From a virus, in IMG/VR virus record IMGVR_UViG_3300011115_000270, positions 1 to 21,019 of that record: a DNA stretch of 21,019 nt; one strand, given 5' to 3'. The notes below the pieces were generated by a model. It saw only the letters and a program-made list of their open reading frames with translations. It had not been told where the DNA came from and made no database searches. Shown here one piece after another: positions 13,223-19,973 of the stretch (within the stretch, counting starts at the first letter, position 1; every line of letters begins with the position of its first letter). Both the position numbers and the translations under genes were made by a program.

Positions 13223-13494
13223 TAGCCTCTCGCGGCATGGGTGATATCAACCCATCCAAGATGCCCGGCGCGAAGAAAAAAGCGCGTCGGGATAACACCG
13301 ACTTCACGCAATATGCTGAGGGCGGTAAGGTCAATGCTGCGGGGAACTACACCAAGCCGAGTCTGCGTAAACGCATCCTGTCTCAAGTGAAGGCTGCGGC
13401 TACGCAAGGTACAGGCGCTGGACAGTGGTCAGCCCGTAAAGCGCAGCTTGTAGCTAAGAAGTACAAGGCTGCTGGTGGAGGATATCGTGATTGA
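13219..13494 (+). CDS. Small basic protein (91 aa), YAEGG/KYKAAGGGY type
   Basis: Starts at ATG 13219, overlapping the previous stop codon (ATGA). The N-terminal stretch SRGMGDINPSKMPGAKKKAR is a pattern I recall from many phage small proteins. It is followed by YAEGGKVNAAGNYTKPSLRK and a C-terminal GAGQWSARKAQLVAKKYKAA that ends in GGGYRD. It is highly basic with no cysteine and no membrane segment. The protein is predicted to be mostly flexible with one helix around residues 45-60. It is co-translated with the neighbours of the small basic cluster. The function is not known; nucleic-acid or capsid binding is only suggested by charge. Confidence 0.78.
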   Translation: MIASRGMGDINPSKMPGAKKKARRDNTDFTQYAEGGKVNAAGNYTKPSLRKRILSQVKAAATQGTGAGQWSARKAQLVAKKYKAAGGGYRD

Positions 13495-13603
13495 ACACAC
13501 TAAAGACTGTCTGCTTGAAGAAGCCGGTCAATGCACTTGCGATGCAATGACTGACAAAGAAATTGATGCTGAACTACTTGAAAAAGAGGACGCAAAAGAG
13601 TGA
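13487..13603 (+). CDS. Tiny acidic cysteine-containing protein (38 aa)
   Basis: Opens at GTG 13487 inside the end of the preceding gene, with a strong GGAGG six bases upstream, and closes at TGA 13601-13603, overlapping the next start (GTGA). The peptide reads MIEHTKDCLLEEAGQCTCDA and continues with TDKEIDAELLEKEDAKE. It is acidic in a run of basic proteins. The three cysteines (8, 16, 18) could bind metal or form a disulfide. Overlap at both ends plus a strong ribosome binding site argue for real translation. Role unknown; it might be a small partner of a neighbouring basic protein. Confidence 0.65.
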   Translation: MIEHTKDCLLEEAGQCTCDAMTDKEIDAELLEKEDAKE

Positions 13604-13833
13604 AAGCGCCGCAGCAATCCCTGAAAAATTGGGGCGACCAGAAATGGCGCACTAAGTCAGGGAAGCCGTCGTCAAAAACAGGTGAGCGTTACCTCCCTGA
13701 AGCTGCTATAAAGTCCTTGTCTCCATCCGAGTACGCTGCGACCACCAAAGCAAAACGCGCTGGTAAAGCAGCAGGTAAACAGTTTGTAGCCCAGCCCAAG
13801 AGCATTGCAAAGAAAACAGCAGGTTTTAGATAA
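13600..13833 (+). CDS. Small basic protein (77 aa), DUF5872-like
   Basis: The sequence SLKNWGDQKWRTKSGKPSSK followed by TGERYLPEAAIKSLSPSEYA is a recognisable conserved pattern, close to what I remember as DUF5872. The family name is from memory and not checked. The C-terminal third is Lys/Ala-rich (TTKAKRAGKAAGKQFVAQPK). Starts at GTG 13600, overlapping the stop of the 38-aa gene (GTGA); the next gene's ATG overlaps its last base. Function of the family is unknown; related patterns occur in phages and, as I recall, in large algal viruses. The conserved Trp, Gly-Lys-Pro and Glu-Arg-Tyr-Leu-Pro positions suggest a small folded domain. Confidence 0.8.
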   Translation: MKAPQQSLKNWGDQKWRTKSGKPSSKTGERYLPEAAIKSLSPSEYAATTKAKRAGKAAGKQFVAQPKSIAKKTAGFR

Positions 13834-14759
13834 TGGCCAATACCTCCGGCTCCACAGCTTTCAACCTTGACCTCACCGAGTTGGTCGAGGAGGCTTTTGA
13901 GCGGGCCGGAAGCGAACTGCGTACGGGCTATGACATGCGCACTGCGCGGCGCAGCCTCAACATCATGTTCGCCGACTGGGCCAACCGGGGCATCAACCTG
14001 TGGACGATTGAGCCGGGCACGATTACCTTGGTGCAGGGGCAGAACACCTACGCCCTGCCAGACGACACGATTGACTTGCTGGAGCACGTCATCCGCACGG
14101 ATGCCAACAGCACTTCCAACCAGTCTGACCTGACCATCACCCGCATCAGTGTTTCTACCTACGCAACTATTCCGAACAAGCTGACCCAAGCGCGGCCTAT
14201 CCAGCTTTGGATTCAACGGTACAACGGGCAGACTTCCGTAGTAGGGTTAACCCTAGCTACCACAATCACGAGCACTAGCACCGAAATCACCTTGAGCTCC
14301 ACAGTGGGCCTGCCCGCTTCGGGGTTCATCAAGATTGACTCCGAGACCATCAACTACGGCTACATAGTAGGGAATACCCTATATAGCTGTTTCCGTGGGC
14401 AGAACAACACCACCGCTGCGGCGCATACTGCCGGGGCTACTGTCTACTGGCAACAGCTTCCTGCCATCACCGTCTGGCCTACACCCGACAACGCACAGAC
14501 CTACACGTTCGCTTACTGGCGCCTGCGCCGCACCCAAGATGCTGGTGGTGGGGTGAACATCATGGACGTGCCGTTCCGGTTTATCCCTTGCATGGCAGCG
14601 GGGTTGGCGTTCTATATCGCAGGCAAGATTCCTACAGGCATGGAGCGACTGCCTATGCTCAAGCAGCAATACGATGAGACTTGGGAGCTTGCAGCCTACG
14701 AAGACCATGAGAAAGCGGCCCTACGTTTGGTGCCGCGACAGACCTATATCGGGCGGTAG
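13833..14759 (+). CDS. Head-tail connector/adaptor protein with inserted beta domain
   Basis: Probable ring protein closing the portal and joining the tail. The N-terminal helical part (residues 11-60: LDLTELVEEAFERAGSELRT, then TARRSLNIMFADWANRGINLW) resembles phage connectors of the T7 gp11 / P22 gp4 kind. It is followed by a beta segment (ITLVQGQNTYALPDDTIDLL). The final part (VWPTPDNAQTYTFAYWRLRR, then a helical C-terminus) completes the fold. Residues about 134-207 look like an inserted beta domain (TEITLSSTVGLPASGFIKID; FRGQNNTTAAAHTAGATVYW) of a kind found in phage fibre and tail proteins. It starts at ATG 13833, overlapping the last base of the previous gene. Confidence 0.78.
   Translation: MANTSGSTAFNLDLTELVEEAFERAGSELRTGYDMRTARRSLNIMFADWANRGINLWTIEPGTITLVQGQNTYALPDDTIDLLEHVIRTDANSTSNQSDLTITRISVSTYATIPNKLTQARPIQLWIQRYNGQTSVVGLTLATTITSTSTEITLSSTVGLPASGFIKIDSETINYGYIVGNTLYSCFRGQNNTTAAAHTAGATVYWQQLPAITVWPTPDNAQTYTFAYWRLRRTQDAGGGVNIMDVPFRFIPCMAAGLAFYIAGKIPTGMERLPMLKQQYDETWELAAYEDHEKAALRLVPRQTYIGR
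14242..14255. promoter_or_regulatory. Perfect 14-bp palindrome TAGGGTTAACCCTA inside the connector gene
   Basis: A perfect palindrome in the inserted beta-domain part of the connector gene. Together with 14368-14381 and 10391-10404 it follows the pattern TAGGG-N4-CCCTA. It may be a binding site, or a coincidence of encoding the residues VGLTL. Confidence 0.4.
14368..14381. promoter_or_regulatory. TAGGG-AATA-CCCTA inverted repeat inside the connector gene
   Basis: The third copy of the TAGGG-N4-CCCTA pattern, 126 bases after the second, again inside the inserted beta domain. It encodes part of VGNTLY, so protein similarity could explain some of the likeness. Confidence 0.4.
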
Positions 14760-14761
14760 TC

Positions 14762-15151
14762 ATGGGCAATAGATTCGCTTCTGGCAAGAATGCAATCTCC
14801 GAATGTGACCGTTGCGGGCAGCGGTTTAAGTTGAAGGTTCTGCGTACAGAAATCATCAAGACGAAGAACTACAATCTGCTAGTATGTCCAGCATGTTGGG
14901 ACCCTGACCAACCGCAGCTACAGCTAGGTATGTTTCCTGTAGATGACCCACAGGCTTTGCGTAACCCGCGTCCTGACCGTAGCTATGTGGCTTCTGGCTT
15001 AGATACGTTGGGATACCCCAGTGGGGGTAGTAGGGACATCCAGTGGGGCTGGAATCCTATTGGTGGAGCTAGTAGTTCTGATGTGGGTCTGACCCCCAAC
15101 TACTTGGTCGGAACTACGAGTGTTGGTACGGTAACAGTAACGGTTTCATAG
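14762..15151 (+). CDS. Zinc-ribbon virion-type protein (129 aa)
   Basis: Residues 15-45 hold two CxxC pairs (C15/C18 in ECDRCGQRFK and C42/C45 in VCPACWDP), a likely zinc ribbon. Next come DPDQPQLQLGMFPVDDPQAL and NPRPDRSY, a conserved-looking stretch I recall from comparable phages. The last 50 residues are Gly/Ser/Thr-rich and beta-prone (LVGTTSVGTVTVTVS). It lies two bases after the connector stop, with no strong ribosome binding site, so coupling is likely. Position between the connector and the second adaptor favours a minor tail or head-completion role over gene regulation. Confidence 0.78.
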   Translation: MGNRFASGKNAISECDRCGQRFKLKVLRTEIIKTKNYNLLVCPACWDPDQPQLQLGMFPVDDPQALRNPRPDRSYVASGLDTLGYPSGGSRDIQWGWNPIGGASSSDVGLTPNYLVGTTSVGTVTVTVS

Positions 15152-15160
15152 GAGTCCATG

Positions 15161-15358
15161 ATGGCTAAAGAAGACATGAAAAGTGATATGGCGCAAGACA
15201 AGGCCATGGTTAAAAAAGCGTTCAAGCAGCACGATGCCCAAAAGCATAAAGGCAGCAAGAGCACTTCGTTGAAACTGAAAAAGGGTGGCCCTACGTCTGA
15301 AGACCGTATGCGCCTTGGTCGTAACCTGTCTCGTGCAGCTAGCCAGAAAACGGGGTAA
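15161..15358 (+). CDS. Small basic protein (65 aa), KKGGPTSEDR type
   Basis: Begins MAKEDMKSDMAQDKAMVKKA, continues FKQHDAQKHKGSKSTSLKLK, and ends KKGGPTSEDRMRLGRNLSRA plus ASQKTG. It is a helical, Lys-rich N-terminal half followed by a Gly-Arg tail, similar in style to the small basic proteins at 11405-13833. ATG 15161 lies six bases after AGGAG; ATG 15158 is only three bases away and less likely. Separated from the main basic cluster by two structural genes, it belongs to the same operon. Function unknown. Confidence 0.76.
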   Translation: MAKEDMKSDMAQDKAMVKKAFKQHDAQKHKGSKSTSLKLKKGGPTSEDRMRLGRNLSRAASQKTG

Positions 15359-15361
15359 ATC

Positions 15362-15625
15362 ATGGCATACAGTATGAAAAAAGGCGGCAAGGAAGTTGGC
15401 CAAGCCAGCGTCTACGCGCCTCCACACACGATGGATGGCAAGGCGATGAAGATTGCTGCAAGCCCCGGCAAAGAACCCAACCGCAGCAAGCTCGACACTG
15501 CTGATATCAGCGTTGGTCAGTACAGCAAGTCCGCTGGCAATGAGCCTGCCAAGACCAGCGGTATCAAAGTCCGTGGTACAGGCGCAGCCACTAAAGGCTT
15601 GATGGCACGAGGCCCGATGGCATGA
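15362..15625 (+). CDS. Small Lys/Gly-rich protein (87 aa)
   Basis: Unrecognised. The N-terminus is AYSMKKGGKEVGQASVYAPP, again with a KKGG element. The middle is flexible (AASPGKEPNRSKLDTADISV), and the end is TSGIKVRGTGAATKGLMARG. No cysteines and no membrane segment. It starts three bases after the previous stop codon and its own stop overlaps the next start (ATGA). It is part of the connector-to-adaptor stretch and probably a small virion or assembly protein. Confidence 0.75.
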   Translation: MAYSMKKGGKEVGQASVYAPPHTMDGKAMKIAASPGKEPNRSKLDTADISVGQYSKSAGNEPAKTSGIKVRGTGAATKGLMARGPMA

Positions 15626-16317
15626 ACTATTCTGAGCTTTCGGCGGCGATACAGACTTACACGGAAAACAATTTTCCGACGATTACCCTTGCGGATTCGT
15701 CTACGGTCTCGTCTACGACTCAGATTAATCGCATCATCCAGCAAGCGGAGCAGCGCATCTACAACTCGGTGCAGTTCCCCTCGTTGCGCAAGAACGTGAC
15801 GGGGACTATCACGTCAGGCAATAAATACCTGTCCTGTCCCAATGACTTCTTGTCGTCGTACTCCTTGGCTATCTTTTCTGGTTCCGGCCCATACACATTC
15901 CTGCTCAACAAGGATGTGAACTTCATGCGTGAGGCATACCCTACGCCAACTGACACAGGAACGCCCAAGTACTACGCTTTGTTTGGCCCGACAGTTTCCG
16001 GTTCAACCATCAGCAACGAACTGTCGTTCATCCTTGGCCCCACGCCTGATGCGACATACTCCGCTGAACTGCACTACTACTATTACCCTGAGTCCATCGT
16101 GACTGCCTCCACCACTTGGTTGGGCGATAACTTTGATACGGTCTTGCTTTATGGTTCGCTGGTTGAGGCGTATACATTCATGAAAGGTGAAGCCGACTTG
16201 GTTGCGTTGTATGACGGCAAGTACAAGGAAGCCCTTGCATTGGCTAAACGTCTGGGTGACGGTCTGGAGCGTCAGGACGCTTACCGCAGTGGTCAGTATA
16301 GACAGGCGGTTACATGA
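15622..16317 (+). CDS. Second head-tail adaptor (SU10 adaptor-like)
   Basis: Probable adaptor between connector and tail. The N-terminus (MNYSELSAAIQTYTENNFPT, then TQINRIIQQAEQRIYNSVQF) and the following SLRKNVTGTITSGNKYLSCP, with NDFLSSYSLAIF, match the layout of phage adaptor proteins such as that of phage SU10 as I know it. The C-terminal part (DTVLLYGSLVEAYTFMKGEA; YDGKYKEALALAKRLGDGLE) is helical, as expected for a ring protein. Length is 231 aa. ATG 15622 overlaps the preceding stop codon. Family membership is from pattern memory; function is inferred from position after the connector and before tail-type proteins. Confidence 0.78.
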   Translation: MNYSELSAAIQTYTENNFPTITLADSSTVSSTTQINRIIQQAEQRIYNSVQFPSLRKNVTGTITSGNKYLSCPNDFLSSYSLAIFSGSGPYTFLLNKDVNFMREAYPTPTDTGTPKYYALFGPTVSGSTISNELSFILGPTPDATYSAELHYYYYPESIVTASTTWLGDNFDTVLLYGSLVEAYTFMKGEADLVALYDGKYKEALALAKRLGDGLERQDAYRSGQYRQAVT

Positions 16318-16733
16318 GCAGTATTGTCCAGACACAGACCACCAGCTTCAAGACGGAGTTGTATCAGGGTATCCACGACCTGTCTACGGACACTATCAAG
16401 ATTGCTTTGTACACTGCCAACGCTAACTTGAACGCGGACACCACGGTCTATTCAACTTCCAATGAAGTAGTGGCCTCTGGCTACACGGCAGGTGGCAACA
16501 CGTTGACTGGGGGGTCTATCAACTCTTCAGGCTACACGGCCTATGTGAACTGGGCAAACACGTCTTGGACGGCTGCGGTTACGGCCCGATGCGCTTTGAT
16601 TTACAACGCCTCGCAGGGCAACAAATCCATTGCAGTGATTGACTTCGGGGCAGACAAAACCTCGACCACGACCTTTACAATCACCATGCCCTCCAACACT
16701 TCCACCACTGCACTTATCAGGAGTTCAAATTGA
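16314..16733 (+). CDS. Beta-rich tail-type protein, paralogue A (139 aa)
   Basis: Contains TELYQGIHDLSTDTIKIALY, then TVYSTSNEVVASGYTAGGNT, then ARCALIYNASQGNKSIAVID and the terminal FTITMPSNTSTTALIR. The same order of motifs occurs in the protein at 16935, so the two genes are paralogues. The pattern is common in phage structural proteins of unknown role. ATG 16314 overlaps the adaptor stop codon. A place between adaptor and fibre genes suggests a tail or baseplate-like component. The two small differing copies could form hetero-oligomers or serve different rings. Confidence 0.8.
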   Translation: MSSIVQTQTTSFKTELYQGIHDLSTDTIKIALYTANANLNADTTVYSTSNEVVASGYTAGGNTLTGGSINSSGYTAYVNWANTSWTAAVTARCALIYNASQGNKSIAVIDFGADKTSTTTFTITMPSNTSTTALIRSSN

Positions 16734-16924
16734 TTGTCACTACGACCAAAGGCGAGATGGATGATTCCTTGCTAGAGCATCGTTCTGGCGAGGTGGACAA
16801 TGACAATGAGTTCACTACGTGGACGGAATACTGGCTGGATGGTGAGTTGGTGCACCGGTCTGTACATGTGACCTTAAAAAAACCAGCCGTCTTTGGTGGC
16901 GGCGAAACAGCTTCTTTTGCTTAA
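16730..16924 (+). CDS. Small acidic protein (64 aa) between the paralogues, TTG start
   Basis: Starts at TTG 16730 with AGGAG six bases upstream; the TTG overlaps the previous stop codon. The product reads MIVTTTKGEMDDSLLEHRSG, then TTWTEYWLDGELVHRSVHVT, with a compact beta-sheet look and no cysteine. The next in-frame ATG (16757) would lose the first nine residues and has no good ribosome binding site. I do not recognise a named family. Location between the two related tail-type proteins hints at a complex with one of them. Confidence 0.75.
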   Translation: MIVTTTKGEMDDSLLEHRSGEVDNDNEFTTWTEYWLDGELVHRSVHVTLKKPAVFGGGETASFA

Positions 16925-16934
16925 AGGATAAATC

Positions 16935-17411
16935 ATGGCAAATTCTCAATCGATGTGTACCTCGTTCATGGGCGAGTTGATGACAGCAACGCACAACTTT
17001 GGCACTGCGCCTATTCGTGCGGCTTCTACTGCGGATACCTTCAGGGGTGCTTTGTACTTGGCTTCCGCCACTGTCAACGCCTCAACCACTGTGTATTCAG
17101 CAACAGGTGAGGTGTCAGGCTCAGGATATTCTGCTGGGGGTGTAGTCGTAACAAACGCAACAGCCCCAATTGCCACCAATTCATCAGCAACTGCTGGTGT
17201 AGCCTACTGGACACCCTCCGCCAGTTTGACATACACCTCAGTGACTTTGACCACAGCGTTTGATGCCGTTTTGATTTACAACGCATCGCAAAGCAACAAA
17301 GCGGTGAGCGTTCACACGTTTGGTTCGCAGACCATTACGGCTGGCACTTTCACCCTGACAATGCCTGTGAACAATACCACCACAGCACTGTTGCGTTTGG
17401 CTACAACCTAA
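16935..17411 (+). CDS. Beta-rich tail-type protein, paralogue B (158 aa)
   Basis: Shares with the protein at 16314 the order GELMTATHNFG, RGALYLASATVNASTTVYSA, GEVSGSGYSAGG, then AVLIYNASQSNKAVSVHTFG and FTLTMPVNNTTTALLRL. It is about 20 residues longer, with extra Ala/Thr-rich sequence in the middle. AAGGA lies before ATG 16935. The shared motifs suggest a common fold and an ancient tandem duplication interrupted by the 64-aa gene. Likely a virion tail component; the precise role is unknown. Confidence 0.8.
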   Translation: MANSQSMCTSFMGELMTATHNFGTAPIRAASTADTFRGALYLASATVNASTTVYSATGEVSGSGYSAGGVVVTNATAPIATNSSATAGVAYWTPSASLTYTSVTLTTAFDAVLIYNASQSNKAVSVHTFGSQTITAGTFTLTMPVNNTTTALLRLATT

Positions 17412-17436
17412 GCGGAGGCGGCGTAGGCCGTAAGCC

Positions 17437-18282
17437 ATGTTTGGTATATCCGCATACGCGCAGTCACCATATGCCGCTCTTGGCGAGAATGTAGTCGTTG
17501 TCGCCCTGACGGGCGTGGCTGCGTCTGGGAATGTTGGGTCTGTAACAGAGGCAAGCACGGTCGCCCTAACAGGTGTTTTAGCCGCTGGCAATGTAGGTAC
17601 GGTTGTTGCCACAGGTTCACAGGCGATAACAGGAAACGAGGCGGCAGGAAGCGTTGGAACGGTTGTACAAAGTATTTCCGTTGCTCTGACTGGGGTTCTC
17701 TGTTCGCCGGATGTTGGCGGGGTAGATGAAACCAATCTGCCTGAGATACAAGAAGTCCACGCCAACGGTGAAGTTGGTACGCCTGTAGCGGAGCTGACGC
17801 TTGCTTTATCTGGGGTTGCAGCTTCGGGGGCGGTTGGTACAGTAACCAACGGTGGTGTAGAGGTTGCTCTGGCAGGCGTAGAGGCTTCCGGCTTTGCTGG
17901 AACGATGCTCTACAACGAGTCGGATGTAACAACCGGCGATATGGCGGTAGGCGAAGTTGGCGCAGTAGGGCCTGTAATTTCGGTTGCTTTGACGAGTGTC
18001 ACAGCTTCCGGCGCGGTTGGTGCGGTAGAGTTTGCGCAGGTTGCGTTCTTAACTGGGGACGAGGCGGCGGGTCTTGTTGGTACGGTTGGCCCTGTAGTAA
18101 CTGTGGCGTTGTCTGGGGTTCGAGCTACAGGCTCGGTTGGAAGTGTAATTGCCGTGTATTGGAAGTTGATAGATGACAGCCAAGACGCAAACTGGCAAAA
18201 TATAGATGATTCCGAGACCGCAGGTTGGGCACTGATAGATAACACAGAGACATCCAACTGGTCTTTGGTTGAAACGGCTTAA
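17437..18282 (+). CDS. Repeat protein with eleven 20-residue repeats and a Trp-repeat tail
   Basis: From about residue 20 to 239 the chain is built of some eleven copies of a 20-residue unit of the form VALTGVxASGxVGxVxxxxx (for example TVALTGVLAAGNVGTVVATG). The fifth copy is the most degenerate. It ends in a different repeat of 11 residues, W-x-L/N-I-D-D/N-S/T-Q/E, seen as WKLIDDSQDAN, WQNIDDSETAG and WALIDNTETSN. The regular beta-type repeats suggest an elongated fibrous or solenoid structure, fitting a tail spike or fibre shaft. ATG 17437 lacks a strong nearby ribosome binding site; a GGAGG at about 17414 is too far. The exact role is unknown. Confidence 0.78.
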   Translation: MFGISAYAQSPYAALGENVVVVALTGVAASGNVGSVTEASTVALTGVLAAGNVGTVVATGSQAITGNEAAGSVGTVVQSISVALTGVLCSPDVGGVDETNLPEIQEVHANGEVGTPVAELTLALSGVAASGAVGTVTNGGVEVALAGVEASGFAGTMLYNESDVTTGDMAVGEVGAVGPVISVALTSVTASGAVGAVEFAQVAFLTGDEAAGLVGTVGPVVTVALSGVRATGSVGSVIAVYWKLIDDSQDANWQNIDDSETAGWALIDNTETSNWSLVETA

Positions 18283-18290
18283 GGATACAC

Positions 18291-18761
18291 ATGGCTTTTG
18301 TACTTGCAGACCGGGTAAAAGAAACTACCACCACGACGGGTACGGGGACAGTCACGCTTGCTGGAGCATCGGCTGGGTATCAGTCCTTTTCAGCCATTGG
18401 CAACGGTAATACAACGTATTACACAATTGCAGCCCAAACCGGCACAGAGTGGGAAGTTGGTATTGGAACCTACACCTCGTCAGGAACCACGCTTTCCCGC
18501 ACCACGGTGCTGTCCTCCAGCAACTCTGGCTCCTTGGTCAACTTCTCCGCTGGTACGAAAGACGTATTCGTCACTTATCCTGCCGAGTTCACAGCTAACG
18601 CTATTGGCGGCGGTGTTGGTGCAGTTCTTCTTAACGCAGACACAGTTACTGCTAATGGAACAATTTCCACAGGGCAAAACGGTTTGAGCGTGGGGCCAGT
18701 CACCCTAGCATCGGGTGTATCCATCACAGTTTCCAGCGGTCAACGCTGGTTGGTCTTATAA
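18291..18761 (+). CDS. Tail-fibre-associated protein (156 aa)
   Basis: The N-terminal 100 residues (FVLADRVKETTTTTGTGTVT, then WEVGIGTYTSSGTTLSRTTV and SAGTKDVFVTYPAEF) match a module I know from many phage fibre proteins, where it begins longer fibres or stands alone. The C-terminus (TISTGQNGLSVGPVTLASGV, SGQRWLVL) is a short capping motif also seen at the ends of fibre proteins. AAGGA is located six bases before ATG 18291. Both ends are in place, so it looks complete rather than truncated. It probably assembles with the fibre genes that follow. Confidence 0.8.
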   Translation: MAFVLADRVKETTTTTGTGTVTLAGASAGYQSFSAIGNGNTTYYTIAAQTGTEWEVGIGTYTSSGTTLSRTTVLSSSNSGSLVNFSAGTKDVFVTYPAEFTANAIGGGVGAVLLNADTVTANGTISTGQNGLSVGPVTLASGVSITVSSGQRWLVL

Positions 18762-18770
18762 GGACAGAAC

Positions 18771-19973
18771 ATGTCAAGCATTTCCGCAGGAACCACATCC
18801 AGCACCGCGCTGGTTGCTACAGCCGACACCACTGGCGCATTGCAATTAAAAACCAACAACGGGACAACTGCGCTCACACTGGATACTTCGCAGAACGCTA
18901 CGTTTGCTGGCTACGCCAACCTGCCAAACACCTTTGGTTTCAAGAACCGCATCATCAACGGCGCGATGGTGATTGACCAGCGCAATGCTGGGGCGAGTGT
19001 TACTCCGACAAATGCACAATTTACAGTAGATAGATGGCGTTTCTTTTTGAGCCAAACATCTAAATTAACGACACAACAAAATCAAGGTTCTGTAACACCA
19101 CCAGCGGGATTTGCAAAATATATTGGTATTACTTCTTCGTCTGCCTATACTGTTGGAGCATCCGAACAATTTTCTTTGCTGACTAGTTTTGAATCTTCCA
19201 ATATATATGATTTTGCATGGGGAACTGCAAATGCAAAACCAGTAACGCTTTCTTTTTGGGTTTACAGTTCACTGACTGGTACTTTTGGCGGCGCTGTTCG
19301 TAATTGGGCGTATACATATTCATACCCTTTTACCTACACAATTTCTTCCGCAAATACTTGGACATTTATTACTGTCAATATTACTGCGCCCACCGCTGGT
19401 ACTTGGGTTATGGACGCAAGTAACAATGGCGCAATAGAATTGTTATTTGGTCTTGGAACCGGAGCGACTGTCAGTGGAACAGCAGGCGCATGGGCATCAG
19501 CAAACTACCAATCCGCTACAGGCGCAACCAGCGTAGTCGGAACAAACGGAGCCACGTTCTACATCACAGGCGTACAGCTAGAAAAAGGCAGCACAGCCAC
19601 ATCGTTTGATTACCGTTCGTATGGGACTGAGTTAGCTTTGTGTCAGCGGTATGCGTGGAAATATGGCGGGCTTGGCTCAGATATTTTTGGCGCTGGCCCC
19701 GGACTTTATGCAGATGGAAACGAAATTATCTTTGGGCCTGTAATGTGCCCTGTGTTGATGCGGACAACGCCGAGCCTGACTGTATACGGAACCCCAATAG
19801 TAAAATCTAATGGGGGCGCTACTACAGGATGGACAGTTACTATTGCTAGTGCAACTGCGCAAATGCCATTTGTTAGGATGTCAAAAACAAGTCATGGACT
19901 TACAGCAACCGTTACAACAAATCTGAATTTTAGCTCTACATCTGACTATTTAATTTTTTCTGCGGAGTTGTAA
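18771..19973 (+). CDS. Tail fibre / receptor-binding protein (400 aa)
   Basis: Residues 1-48 form an N-terminal module (TADTTGALQLKTNNGTTALT, LDTSQNATFAG) shared with the next fibre gene, probably for attachment or trimerisation. Residues 55-285 resemble a carbohydrate-binding, jelly-roll-like fibre domain: FKNRIINGAMVIDQRNAGAS, VDRWRFF, and the closing TFYITGVQLEKGSTATSFDY followed by ELALCQRYAWKYG. The last 110 residues are a variable beta-rich tip. From about 19020 to 19980 the DNA is clearly richer in A and T than neighbouring genes (22 of 60 G/C at 19201-19260 against 37 of 60 at 18781-18840). This suggests exchange of the receptor-binding part. AAGGA precedes ATG 18771. Confidence 0.88.
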   Translation: MSSISAGTTSSTALVATADTTGALQLKTNNGTTALTLDTSQNATFAGYANLPNTFGFKNRIINGAMVIDQRNAGASVTPTNAQFTVDRWRFFLSQTSKLTTQQNQGSVTPPAGFAKYIGITSSSAYTVGASEQFSLLTSFESSNIYDFAWGTANAKPVTLSFWVYSSLTGTFGGAVRNWAYTYSYPFTYTISSANTWTFITVNITAPTAGTWVMDASNNGAIELLFGLGTGATVSGTAGAWASANYQSATGATSVVGTNGATFYITGVQLEKGSTATSFDYRSYGTELALCQRYAWKYGGLGSDIFGAGPGLYADGNEIIFGPVMCPVLMRTTPSLTVYGTPIVKSNGGATTGWTVTIASATAQMPFVRMSKTSHGLTATVTTNLNFSSTSDYLIFSAEL

